This document shows, in pieces, positions 48,170 to 59,396 of a DNA stretch of 64,000 nt. Below the pieces are notes generated by a model. It saw only the letters and a program-made list of their open reading frames with translations, did not search any database and was not told the DNA's origin. Position 1 is the stretch's first letter. Each line of letters begins with the position of its first letter. The position numbers and the translations under genes are program-made. Source of the stretch: Podocnemis expansa (lineage: Eukaryota > Chordata > Testudines > Podocnemididae); assembly GCA_007922195.1 (NCBI GenBank), contig ML682005.1, forward strand, positions 42,761,957-42,825,956, given 5' to 3'.

Positions 48170-48720
48170 ATTTCCAACAACTCTTAACTATTCTATAAAG
48201 CCATAGAATGGGCACAGATGTTCAGGAATTTTCCATCAATTTTGCAGTTTCTGGAAAATCAAAACTTTTCATAGAAAAATATCCTCCTGAATTTTCCAAG
48301 ATATATAGCAGTCTCTACTGCGATTGAACAGATGTAGTTCCTTACAGGACTAGCATTGAGTCAGAGCATCATGGGAGATGAAGTCTGGACAGCCTGAGCA
48401 ATAGAGAAGAATGGAGACTTGAGGCATACAAACATCAGCTGCATGCAACATCACAGCAGCTCAGGGAGACGCAAACTAAGGATGCACTACGTGAAAAAGA
48501 AATATTTGGTTTTTGTTAAGCAAAAGAAACACTTTGATTTGGGAATCTCCAACCATGTTTTGACCAGCAACATCAATGACATTGTAACATTGCTGAGCCT
48601 TTTTTTTCAACTTTACATTCCATGAAAAATTTTGATAAATTTTGACTTTTTCATCCTGAATCAATATAAAGACAGAATTTAAACTAGCAGAATTTTCCAT
48701 AAGATACCACATAGCACTTC
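48170..48720. repeat. degenerate repeat with TTTTCC / GGAAAA words
   Basis: GGAATTTTCCATCAATTTTGC, TTTCTGGAAAATCAAAACTTTTC at left and CATGAAAAATTTTGATAAATTTTG, GCAGAATTTTCCATAAG at right suggest inverted ends. Family unknown. Confidence 0.35.
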
Positions 48721-51460
48721 CTATGCAAGCCTACTTTATTCTTTAATATGACATCATTCCAACTCTAACACAGGCTCTGTTGGGAGCAGACCTTCAAAAT
48801 CCCACCCACCAGGTTTCTTTTGTGGTCACAGGTTCATTACAGCCTCAGCTCAGAACAAGCACCCAGTTTTATGGGGTCTCAGTAGGCTCACTTCTTCCAA
48901 TCCTACCCTATGGATTGTGGCCCTCTAGACCAGGGGTCCTGTCCATTTGGTGGATCAGGAGGAAGGCCCTGAGTCTGTTTAAAACCAGGTTATTTATCCA
49001 GAAGTCCTTGCTCTGTCTGTTGGTCCCTGGAAAATCAAGTTTGAATTAATTCAGTCCAGTTATTGAACTAGTAACTGGAGTGCCTGTCAAGCGAATGGCT
49101 TCAAAAGGCTGCTAACAGGGGAAGTATATTAGCAACCCCAACTGACTAGAGAAGGTATATATAATAACGCAACAGCTCATATACAATTTCATTTTTACTA
49201 GAATGAGTCTCAAAGTATTAGCATTAACTGCACAAGGTTTACCTTAATTCAGCAAAGTATACCCTAGTTAAATCAGGTTTTTAGGCAATTACCAGATGTT
49301 TTCAGTGTGTCACAGAATTGGAATGAGGATAATTTGGTCCATCTGATTCTGAATCAGGCCCTGATTGTAACTCTGGTGAAGGAATTGCTACTTTTTAATC
49401 TATATATGAATTAAATTGAAATTCATTATTTTTAAATAAAATGCTACATTAAAAAAAGTTCAGCCCCTAGGACAAGGCATTGTATCTTTCTGCAGAAAAG
49501 AACTCCATGACTGAGCCATTGCTATAGTGATTAAATCACAGATTAAACCATGGGATTCAGTGAACCCTGTAAAATTGTTTATGGATAACCACTAATGGAA
49601 GAAGGCCCAAAGACAAATCAGAGATGACCAAAGTCAGGCTAATTTGCAAAGATCAATGTGGTGACTGCCTTCATCTATCATCTCAAATACATGTACATGG
49701 GAATCAATTGTAATCTATCTCTTTTCTCAGGTCAATTAATCTTTTTTAATTTTGTAAGGCTAAGCATCCTAGCATGGTACTCTTCAGAATATTTGTGAGA
49801 TGCTTTGTATAAAGATCAAGTGGCCTAGAATTTATCATGCAATCACATAACACTAGAGAGAAGGCCTAGTGGGAGAAGTCACTGCCACCTGAGGCCAGTT
49901 GACTATCAATCCTGACTTCCACTCTGCCTTATGCTTAGAGGCAATACATTTTAACTGTTGTTACCTATGATAATTTAAAATCCAGTCAGGTAGCAAAATT
50001 TTAGAACTGATTATTGGTTTATGAAGCTGGACCAATTAATCTTGTTGGATGATGGAATGAGCAAAGGCAATAAGGCCTGACTGAGGCTTGCTTCTCTTCC
50101 TACAGTTTTGAGTCTGCAAGTACACATATACATCCACATCTTCTGAGAAAGGAGGTAGTGTAGAATCATTGATTAAAAAGAAGAAGAGATGTGAAGCTAT
50201 AAGGAGATAACTTCTAACTTGGCAACAAGAATAACAGCATTTATGATCACACAGGATCTCTGTCTTGAGCAGGTGGACCTAATTACCTATCCTTCATAAA
50301 GGATCTTCATCTAGCTGGAAATATATTGTCCTCTGAAATCTCACAAAGTAGTCTAAGAGTAAAAGAAAAGACCTGAACTGGCTTTGCAATATCCTCCAGT
50401 GTGCAAATAACCAGAAGTGCAAATTTCTGGATTGTTCTTGTTTCACCATTCTCTCTCCCTCTGGCTTCACTTGCGTTGGCTAACTATGAAAGTGAAAGTC
50501 CAAGAGAAACTTTTCATCCCAATGGACAACTCAGCTGTGAATTTTCTGCACTACAATTATAGAGCAAAAGAATAAGGAATATCAAGAAATAAATATTGAT
50601 AATGGGACTATTAACAGTGACAAATAATTAGTTACTCCATGGTGAAAATACCATCTATGGTTGTATTAATTTAAAAGGTTGTACTAGTAGAAAAATGTTT
50701 TGGTCAATAGTTTAGCAAATTAACATCTTAATAAGTAAATATTGCCACTGTTTTCTGACAGCATAAACTTATGTTAAATATCCATACTAATAATATATTT
50801 TGTGCTTATGAAGCATCTTTTATCTGAAGCACTTTACAGATGGTTAAATGATCCCTAGTTTAGGGCGAGAAACTGAGGCATAGAGATGAATCCTGACTGC
50901 CATTTCCTCTAATGATCTAATCAGCATTATGCTTTTGATATGGTCTTTTAAGAACTCTGTCTTTGAAAGCATGGGCAGCTGTTCTAAAGAACCTTTCTTC
51001 AAAGCACCATTGACTCAGAGATGGATTTCCCATCAAAGATAGCTGACTATTGTGGTATGCTACTTATGGTGCCCAAATTCTGCCCTTACTTAGTCCCTAT
51101 GTAGTTTGGATGGTTGCAACATTAAAATAATATTTCGCTTTTCATCTGAGGAACTCAAGAGTATGTTACTGAATTTAGCCTCCGCTCACTTTAGTGAAAG
51201 GGAAACTACAGTACAGTAAGAGCAGGTGTTTTGGTTCTTATCTTACAATACTATTATGGCAGAGCTCCCAGTCTTATGCTATAATCATGAGGCAATATTT
51301 TCTTCCAATAGACAGGTGTCACCATGTGGCTATCATTCAAATAAGTGAAGTCTGCATTCTGTTTTAGACTCAGAAGTACTGATGTGTTTAGTTTTCTGAT
51401 ACACAGCCTACTTGCCAATATTTAAAACATTTCTTGGAAGAGAAAAAGATCATATTGACC
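48721..51460. other. unique AT-rich sequence with possible MIR remnant
   Basis: 50850-50895 (GGGCGAGAAACTGAGGCATAG) looks like a MIR remnant. 50560-50790 is AT-rich with several TAAT motifs (AAATAATTAGTTACTCC, TTGTATTAATTT) and no repeat signature, so it could be regulatory. No gene found. Confidence 0.4.
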
Positions 51461-51467
51461 ACAAATT

Positions 51468-51525
51468 GCAAAGGGGGAGCTGTGGTGTTAGTCTTAAAGT
51501 GCCACAGGACTCCTTGCTTCACCAG
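51468..51525. mobile_element. foldback-family fragment
   Basis: AAAGGGGGAGCTGTGGTGTTAG, TCTTAAAGTGCCACAGGACTCC: internally deleted remnant of the foldback end. Confidence 0.65.
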
Positions 51526-52000
51526 AAGGTGTTCTGTATTGCCTATGTTAATACACAATTCCCCCCTGCCACTCCACCTTAAAACTGAGGATTCATTTAA
51601 TGTTATTGATTGGAAGAACTTGTCACTCTCACCTTAGAACCTGGTCAATCGGCAGCATGTATCAATTATCCTTTAAATTTCATGTATAATTTAAAGTTTT
51701 TTTTCAACAGTGTCACAGCTTTTTCAAACAAAATAGGTTGCTGAAGAAGAGGCAGGTGACTACCACTATTTTGAAAGCTTGGTCCCTCCCATTAGCCAAT
51801 ATAACTGGGAAAATCTGTTGTTTTGTACCATGGCCAAACCTTTGCTTTTTAAGGATTATGTAAAAGGTCATCTATGTTCAAACATGCTGGAAAAAATAGA
51901 AAAAAGAGGAAGCAGTGAAATAATATGCTGTATGTAAGGATAAGTAAAAGTGCTTTGGGTCTTTAAATGGTTTTGAAGGAGCTTGTTGACTGCTCACATA

Positions 52001-52405
52001 GGCTATGTCTACATAGCACTTTTATTTTGAAATAACACTGGTTATTTCAAAATAAAAGAAATTTCGTCTACATGACGTTTTCTTATTTTGAAAGGACGGA
52101 TCCTGTCCTTTCGAAATAAGAACCATTGTTTCAAAACAGGTTAAACCCCGATTGTTTTGGAACGGCTGTTATTTCGAAATGGTTATTTCGAAATAAGGCC
52201 ATTTGGACATGTTGTTTTCAAACAACTGTTTCGAAACAACATGTCCAAACAGTCTTATTTTGAAATAACCATTTTGAAATAACAACCGTTTTGATAGCAG
52301 GCTTTCCCTTATTTTGATATGTCATTTCGAAATAAGGGTTTTATTTCGAAATAAGTCATTTCAAAATGACTTATTTTGAAATAAAACTTTGTGTGTAGAC
52401 ATAAT
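52001..52405 (+). mobile_element. palindromic MITE, TTATTTCGAAATAA type
   Basis: Starts GGCTATGTCTACATAGC after ATA (51998-52000) and ends in GTGTGTAGACATAAT before ATA (52406-52408), so the right terminus has decayed. Colinear with the 32432 copy (CCATTTGGACATGTTG, CAACATGTCCAAACAG, GATAGCAGGCTTTCCC) and in the same orientation. Confidence 0.85.
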
Positions 52406-52438
52406 ATATATGGTTGCCAGTGGAATTACTTCCTTTGG

Positions 52439-53395
52439 CCTAAAAAAAGCAAGGAGTCTTGTGGCACTTAAAGACTTGCATTTATTTATCTCATGAGCTT
52501 TCATGCGAGAAAATCCCACTTTGTCAGACATCTTTCTCCCACGAAAGCTCATGTGATAAATAAATCTTTTGGGGTATGTCCACAAGTCTTTTTTATTTTG
52601 AAATAAGTGGTTATTTCAAAATAAAAAAGTTTTAGTCTGCACCACGTATTCTTATTTCAAAACAACGGAGCCCATCATTTTGAAATAAGAGCCGCCATTT
52701 TGAAACGGCTTAAACCACTTTTGTTTCGAAATGGTGGTTATTTCGAAACTGATTATTTTGAAATAACACCGTTCAGACATGTTATTTCAAAACGACCATT
52801 GTTTCGAAATATCATTTGACCTTCAAGGTCCTACCCCCCCACAGCACCCTGGCCAGGGAACAGCACCCTGGCCAGGGTGCTGAGCAGAAGTGCAGGGGGG
52901 CAGTGGGCACCCCAGCTGGCTTCCCTGCCGCTTCCCCTTGCCGAGGGCGGGGGGGGGGCAGGGGAGGGCAGGGAGAGCCAGGTACTGCAGCTCCCCCCCG
53001 CCAGTCTTCAGGGCAGCCTTGGGTGCCCCACACTCCCTCCCCCCACAGTGCGTCACCTGCTGCCCCAACAGCAGTGGGCGACAACAGGGCAGGGGAATCC
53101 CTGGGGGCAGCTTTCCATGTTGCCACACCCCCCATGCTGCCCTTCTCCTGAATTGAAATAGCATGTCCATACGCAGGGCATGCTATTTTGATTTCAGGGT
53201 GTCTCTTATTTTGAAATAAAAAAAATTATTTAGAAATAAGTCATTTTGAAATAAGGCTTTTATTTCAAAATGACTTATTTTGAAATTACTTATTTCGAAA
53301 TAAGCCTTTGCGTGTGAACATAGCCTTAGTCTTTAAGTGCCACAAGATGCCTTGCTTTTTTTGCTTTCTTAGACTAATACAGCTGCCCCTTTGGA
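52439..53395 (-). mobile_element. foldback-family repeat with 11-bp TSD, host of a MITE
   Basis: Left piece 52439-52571 (GCAAGGAGTCTTGTGGCAC, CATGAGCTTTCATGCGAG, complement CCCACGAAAGCTCATGTG). Right piece 53326-53395 (TTAGTCTTTAAGTGCC, AGACTAATACAGCTGCCCC). Perfect 11-bp duplication ACTTCCTTTGG at 52428-52438 and 53396-53406. Interrupted at its TTAGTC motif by 52572-53325. Confidence 0.88.
52572..53325 (+). mobile_element. palindromic MITE with GC-rich core, nested
   Basis: Ends GGGTATGTCCACAAGTC and, reversed, GGCTATGTTCACACGC, with TTG on the left and TTA on the right. Outer parts are TTCGAA-type palindromes. The centre (about 52810-53150) is a GC-rich block with CACCCTGGCCAGGG repeated at 52848 and 52866. 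Shares the cassette AATAGCATGTCCATAC with 63272-64000. Frames of 88-115 codons on both strands come from the GC core. Confidence 0.85.
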
Positions 53396-53434
53396 ACTTC
53401 CTTTGGGCTGGGGGACAGGTGGGAAAGGCGCAAG

Positions 53435-53650
53435 CGGCCATAGTCTACAACTTCAGATACTTAGGTTCAAGTCCCTGTTCTACCACAAACTTCCTGGGTG
53501 ATACTGGACAAATCATTTAGCCTTTCTATGCCTCATTACATGTAAAATGGGGATAATAGCACTTCCTTACTTTGCAGGGATGTTCTGAGGATAGCTACAT
53601 GAAAGATCAGCACATGATCAGCAACTATGATAATAAGTGCCACCTAAGAG
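53435..53650 (+). mobile_element. MIR SINE
   Basis: B-box-like GGTTCAAGTCCC, CTTCCTGGGTGATACTGGAC, AAATCATTTAGCCTTTC, TGTAAAATGGGGATAATAGC: nearly the whole MIR. Confidence 0.85.
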
Positions 53651-54057
53651 ATTGCTAGAAAGCAACTAAGGCTCTGTTATGAGAGAAGTTTTACCTTCGC
53701 ATATCTTCTTTTAAAGAGACACCAGCATAAATCCCAGTAACACCTTAATTTTTTTTTTACCCACTGTTACCACCTAAAATTACTATTACTGAAAGAAGAG
53801 TAGAGGGAGGAAATATATTTTTCTATTTTTTATTTCCCTTTTTTCATTTGACATTATGTTGTTTAGTCATTTCCCCCATTCAGTCAGGTTTTTTTTTTCC
53901 TGTACATCTTTTACAGAGCAACACAGGTTAAAAAAAATAAAATAAATAAACTGGAAAATGTGATTGCCAAGGCAGAAAATTTAGGAAAGGGACTCAGAAG
54001 CAGGTACACATACGATTGCATTTAGGACTGCCTAGATTTCAAGCTAATAGCATCCCT
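53651..54057. other. unique sequence, nothing recognised
   Basis: AT-rich with T-runs. No gene or repeat recognised. Confidence 0.45.
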
Positions 54058-54350
54058 TTAAATTTTTGTAAAAATTGTGTTAAATCTACCCATAGAAGAG
54101 CTTTTACTTGTGCAGATGGTACTCATTTGGCAGATCACCCTGATGTTGGCATCATTGCAGGGGTCATATTTGTACACAGATGGACTGTTCTTCACCAGTT
54201 TCTTCACTGTAACAGAACCAAATTTATTTTCCTTCAGTAATAGGCAGGCATATTATGTATCTCCAACCTATTCCTTGTCGAACTTCATGCTTAACCTGGC
54301 CATTGAAAAGCATATTAGCTACTTTGTGTATGTCGTCACTGACGTTGCCA
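54058..54350 (-). pseudogene. coding-like relic of unknown protein, one frame change
   Basis: On the minus strand two open frames join with a single frame change near 54224-54226. The upstream frame reads through words such as SDDIHKVANMLF and RQGIGWRYIICLP and stops at 54224-54226. The next frame starts at 54225 and reads FGSVTVKKLVKN, SVYKYDPCNDANIRVICQ, stopping at 54058-54060. Mixed amino-acid composition and the joined frames suggest a decayed protein gene, probably a retrocopy because no splice sites or introns are evident. I do not recognise the parent. The first residues of the upstream frame beyond 54350 come from a neighbouring MITE. The antisense strand is also open (54077-54370), which weakens the case. 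Confidence 0.33.
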
Positions 54351-54356
54351 AATTTG

Positions 54357-55372
54357 CCATCATCAATTGAATTATCCAGATCGATTGAATGGAAGTGAAG
54401 ACCCATTCCATTGATCAGGAAGTGGATTTAGTAAAACCACCTCCACAGAAAGCATAATGCTGCAACAGTGGGTACTGTGACAAAGCTCCTTCTCTACTGT
54501 GGTGGGTCCAACCCTTGTGTCTAGCTGTAGAACAGAAACTGCTTCACCCCTACGCCTCTTTGCTGGCGTTCTTGTCCCTCCAACGGATGGCCAGTTGGGA
54601 TGGTGGGGCCCAGTCCCAACCTCAACTGCAGGCCCCAACCCAGGGACCCTACAAGTAGCAGCCTTACACTGCTGCTTCTGGAAACCAGCTAGATCCCCTG
54701 TGTTACTTCCCTACGCCCCTCGACATAATGTCCAAACTGTGCAAACAGGTGCCCCTTCTGACCTCTTTGCCAGAAGTCCTTGGACTCTGAAAGTTCCCCT
54801 GGGTATGGTAGTGGCCTGTGAAATCTCTGATTCTGGCAGGGTCTTTTTCCCTCAGGCCTCCAGATCTGGGAAAGGTCCTATGCCTCCCAAGCCGGGGAAT
54901 GTCCTTTGCTGAGTCGTTGTACCTGAGGGTATTTCTTGACCAGAATTCTGCTCTTTCTCCTAAGTCCTCCTGGCGTTTCACACTATCTTGTTCTTCATAC
55001 ACACTCTGGTAGCTCTCTTCACTCACACTACAGCCACACTGTTTCTCTGAAGGGGAGGCTTTTTAACAAGTCCTGGGTTGGGCCTTGATTTGCTTCAGGT
55101 CAGCCAATTAACCTGGAGTAACCCCCTGCTCAGCTACCCAGGGAAAAGGGACTTGCTGAGCCTGGGGCTGGTATATTGGGCTTCTATTACTCTCTGAAAG
55201 CCATCCAGACTAACCCTGTCACACTACACATTTCTTGTCAGCACAGCATAGTGGAGACAGCATACAGAGTGGACTTTAACAAGTTGATGTAAGTTATGGA
55301 AGCTACTCTATGTTGTTTTGTGTAACGCCTGTCGACTGCTGACGAATTTGCAGGTAAGTGTAGACCAGGCCC
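54357..55372. mobile_element. MITE with GTCTACACTT end, split by a solo LTR
   Basis: The left piece to 54475 contains AGTGAAGACCCATTCCATTG, TGATCAGGAAGTGGATTTAG and AAAACCACCTCCAC. The right piece 55224-55372 ends GTGTAGACCAGGCCC. A related fragment lies at 57765-57875 (TGATCAGGAAGCTGATTTAC, TAACACCACCCC). The left end is missing. Confidence 0.5.
54476..55223. mobile_element. solo LTR, 748 bp
   Basis: Starts TGTGACAAAGCTCC and ends AACCCTGTCACA, with a perfect 7-bp terminal inverted repeat (TGTGACA / TGTCACA). Flanks GTAC (54472-54475) and CTAC (55224-55227) fit a 4-bp duplication with one mismatch, as for ERV1-type insertions. GC-rich, with no internal retroelement sequence. The reverse strand has TTAAAAAGCCTCCCC near 55048-55062, a weak TATA-like site, so minus orientation is possible. 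Confidence 0.8.
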
Positions 55373-55662
55373 TTGTTCACTTCTGAAATTCCCCTTGCTT
55401 GTATCCCTGTTGTGGAAATACAGTATGAGGATGAGGCACAGCTGCTGATATCAGATGTTTGCTTGTGGCCACATGTGGAGCCACAGCAAATTCACAGTGT
55501 CTGCAGTTTTGACATTTAAAATATTATACTAGAAAAGGTCTAGTCACATGGTTCTTAGGCAGTGTCAAGTAAATAAAACCAATCTTTTCAGTGTAAAGGA
55601 TAGTATGTACAACACACATAGCACAAGAGTTACATTGTTACTAAAAAATAAAATAAAATGAA

Positions 55663-55852
55663 GGCAAAGAGACTTACACTTCCCTGCATTTATTTTCCTT
55701 CCATTATGTAAGTTCCCCCATGTGCAAAGCATCTGATGAAGTCATATTTTCTCCCATGAAAGCTCATGCAATAAATAAATTTGTTAGTTTTTAAGCACCA
55801 GAAGATCCCTTATTTGTTTTGCTGAACTAGACTAACACCAGGGTACCCCTTT
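55663..55852 (-). mobile_element. foldback-family repeat, right half
   Basis: ACTTACACTTCCCTGCATTT, TGTAAGTTCCCCCATG, CATCTGATGAAGTC, CCCATGAAAGCTCATGC, TTTGTTAGTTTTTAAGCACC, GCTGAACTAGACTAACACC: matches the right end of the 42154 copy, 5' part absent. Confidence 0.82.
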
Positions 55853-58800
55853 TGAAATTGTTATCACTAACCGTATCAATTTAAAAGTTGGTGCTAACAA
55901 GTCTCTTTATACTTTTTTGTAGGAAAGTAGTTGTAAATATCCATGAACTACTTTTTTTTTCTTTAATTCCAAAAGTTGTTCTGGATGTACATGAAGTCCC
56001 TTGTGGCCACCATGGCTGCACTTGACAGTCACTGAAATAGAGGGTTTTAATACATTTGGAGGAATCTTAAGAATCTGGAGCCAAGAGGACATTATTATGG
56101 GAAGATAAAAAATAAAATTGAGAACATGTTTTCCATTAATTCAATTCATTCCTGTGTACATTCCACAGAGGAAAGTTACTTCTTTGTGGCAGAAGTTCAT
56201 GTGACTTGTATATTGTGATCACTGCCCCATAATGCAAGCAGTCTAGCTTATGCATGGCATGCTTCTATCTGAAATGGATCTTCAAAGGGACTAGGAGATA
56301 ATGAGATACAGAAATTTCAAATCTAGGGTAATAGGTCATATTCTGTGATAGTGACCAATAGTTGTTGCCATCAGTTTAGTGACTTATATGAAATGAACTC
56401 CTTGTTTAAAGGGAAGAAATCCATGTCATTTAAAGCACTAATAGTTATTCAAACTGGCAATTTCAATACAGACACAATGGCCTGAATAGACATCTCGTCC
56501 CTAGAAGCAGTCCTGTTGGGTCAGATTTGAGGCACAATGGCAAGAGAGTGTGGGGGACAGAACTGCTCACTGCCTTCTTTATACAGCATTTGTTCTGTTA
56601 GTAAATAGAGAACTTTTGTCTCTAGTGTGCTCGTTGCCTTTCAGAATATATAAAAACTATGCACCTGTCCTGTTTAAAGGAAACTTGAGAGTTTCTCAGT
56701 TCCCATGCTGCCTCTGCTTTTCATTGAATCATTACTCTCCCTTGCTGATCTAATGGTCATACAATCTTAAAAAGTGACATAGAGCAGTTATTTCACTATA
56801 ACTATTATTTACTTAGTAAAGTGTGTTGCTTAGTACTTTCATGTAGCAAAAAATAGTTTTGTACTGTGTACAAATGATGTCAAAGTTAAAATTATTATGG
56901 GAACCTGAACCTTGCATTTCTTGACATTTATGTAATAAAATCTTAACATTACTGCCTCAATAATGTCATTTTTGTTATATGATATCTTATAAACATTCCT
57001 TTTTCAAAGAAAGTCCAGTTTGAGAGGAAGCCAGAAAGCATTATTCTTAATTATAAAAGAAATTGCTTTTTTTTTAATCAAAGTGTTTGTTGCTTCCAAG
57101 TTCTAATTTATGAGTATTTTCATTGATTGTTTGGTTTATATCTTGATTCCTATTTAACCCCTCGACTGCTTTTATGGACAAAGAGTTTAATCTAAAGTCC
57201 AGTGAAACATTTTAAATTGGATCAGGCACATCAAGAGTTTGTCCAGAGTCATTGCATTCTCAGCTGAGTTGAGTAACTATGTGATTGATCATAGTGGGTA
57301 ACAGTCATAAATAGCAAAATTGCTGACTTAGCTAAATTTTGCTTTTGCAAAATACAGAAGCATTTCTAAACTTTGTTAATTTCATATCCATCTGGTAAGT
57401 CTTCATAATCAGTCTCTCATTATCTACTTTTTAATGTTTTTCTGGTTAATCTGATGCCACAGGAATTTTTCTTTGCAAGAATTCTCACTTGAAACCATGG
57501 AAAATTGTACATGTTGCTTATACATGCTTGCCTACAGCTGGTTCCTGGGGGGAGGGATGGGATATTTTTTCCCATCACTGAACAGTTCTATACAAATAGC
57601 TGAATTACATTCTTGTGTTTCACTAAGAGTATTTAAAGACACAGGAATAATTTAAAACCAGATCTTCTGATTGAAGCACTAGCTAGAGTGAGCAAAGTAT
57701 TAGGGAGAAAAAAGTGAAGTGTCTGGTACTGTGTTATCAAGAAGAAGAGAGTGCTTGCCCTGGGATAGTCTTCACTGGCGGTGGAAAATTTGATCAGGAA
57801 GCTGATTTACTAACACCACCCCAGCAACTAGAATAGTGCTGAATTGAACAGAGGTCCCTCCTTTTGACTCAGTGCAGTGGGTGAGCAGGGTATTAGGCAG
57901 TCAAACTCAGATGTGCAAATTATTTTAAGTAACTTGCATATCTCCATTCAGCTGCCACTGAAAGTCATGGGCAGTGTAGATCTGCTCCATGTTAGATGTT
58001 CTTCCCCCATCCCCAGTGGCTTGGAAATCTTAAATTCTGCTACCACTAGAAGTATCTTGATTTCTAAGTTAGAGGTTATGTCCTGTTGAGTCAATTTGGA
58101 GCTTTAAATAAGTCAGTCAGAGGTCTGCATTTAAGAAAACTGAATGCAGCTTTCAAAATCCATTGTTCCTACTTCCTCAACTATTTGAGGACTTCGAGGG
58201 ACACCCAAAGATACTGAAGATTGTACTGTTATGTCAGCCCCCCCTTAATGGATGAGGGAACAGAGGTTAGGTGACTTGTCCAGTGACTCAGGAGCACAAC
58301 AAGGACTATAACATAAGAATACCTTGTCTGAGGCCCATCCCAAATTTACTGGATGATGTGGCCTTTAAAATATTACCATTAAAACACAACACCAGCAACA
58401 GATGGGTTTAAGAAAGAGACTGACTTCAATATGTTGATGATAAGTACCCCATTAGCCTGTGACCTTAAAACTAAAAGAAAAAATATCCATGTGAATCTCT
58501 CACAGCCTTCTAGTGAGTACCATAATAAGGACAGAATTTCTAATCCAGGGATTTGTCATAATTTTCTGACGCTCATCTACAAAAGCCAAATATATGTTGG
58601 TCAGAACAACAACAACAAAAATGATCTTATCCCTCACCATTACCAGCGTGGCCAAAATGTAGAGGATTAGTTAAAATGGGACCTGAATTCCATTTATGGT
58701 TTGCTTTTTGCCAAATCAAAATCATCCCTGTTTTAACCATCTCTTAATTGCAGCCCAAATCACAGGCACTGAGAACATTCCAGTCATTTATAGGAGGTGC

Positions 58801-59039
58801 AGCAGTATCTGGGAAGAATTATCCTGAATAAATGCAAAGTACCAGATCCACTTGAAGTAATTTGATTCATATTTCCTAAAAAGAAATCAAGAAGGACAGA
58901 GGCAAACTGACAGCATATCTGGCCTATATAACCATTTGCTAGCTTTGTTATTTGATGTGGTTAGAAGCATCAAGGGAGGATCCCCATTCAGCTGTAGAAA
59001 AGGTACATGCAGGAATGTGAGAGACAGTTTTAGCTCCAA
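55853..59039. other. mostly unique AT-rich sequence
   Basis: A MITE fragment at 57765-57875 is the only repeat recognised. 56880-57130 is AT-rich and repeat-free, so it could contain regulatory sequence. No gene found. Confidence 0.4.
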
Positions 59040-59391
59040 CGGTATGTCTACACAGGAGCCATAGGTTGACTTAAGGAAGGTTAAGTTGACCTACAGAACC
59101 CCTGCAGCCACACTGGGCTTTTATAAAGTCAACTTGAGCACTTCCTTAAGTCAGCTTAATAACACCACCTCTTAAAGTCGACTTAATGCTTAAGTCGACC
59201 TTATTAAGTTGACTTAAGCCAGTGTAGATGGGCTTTGGGAAAAGAGTTCCTGACCATCAGGAAGGGTCAACCTAGCATCTGCCAGTGTGGATGCAGGCAG
59301 TTGATAGGAGTTTACAATGTGGACTCTCTGAGTTGACTTAACGTGGTTGACTTTAGATCAACTTAACAGAGCCTCCAGTGTAGACATACCC
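59040..59391. mobile_element. palindromic MITE, TTAAGTCGACTTAA type
   Basis: Ends GGTATGTCTACACAGG and, reversed, GGTATGTCTACACTGG. The interior contains CTTAAAGTCGACTTAATG, CTTAAGTCGACCTTATTAAG and AGTTGACTTAAGCCAGTGTAG, colinear with 29113-29472. Possible flanks CAA/CTA. The right edge is overlapped by the target duplication of the next element. Confidence 0.85.
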
Positions 59392-59396
59392 CTAGC

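Noticed and set aside
52812..53170. Several 88-115 codon frames on both strands
   Set aside because: All lie in the GC core of a MITE. No conserved protein features.
54499..55026. Frames of 107 and 137 codons on opposite strands
   Set aside because: They lie inside the solo LTR, which is non-coding.
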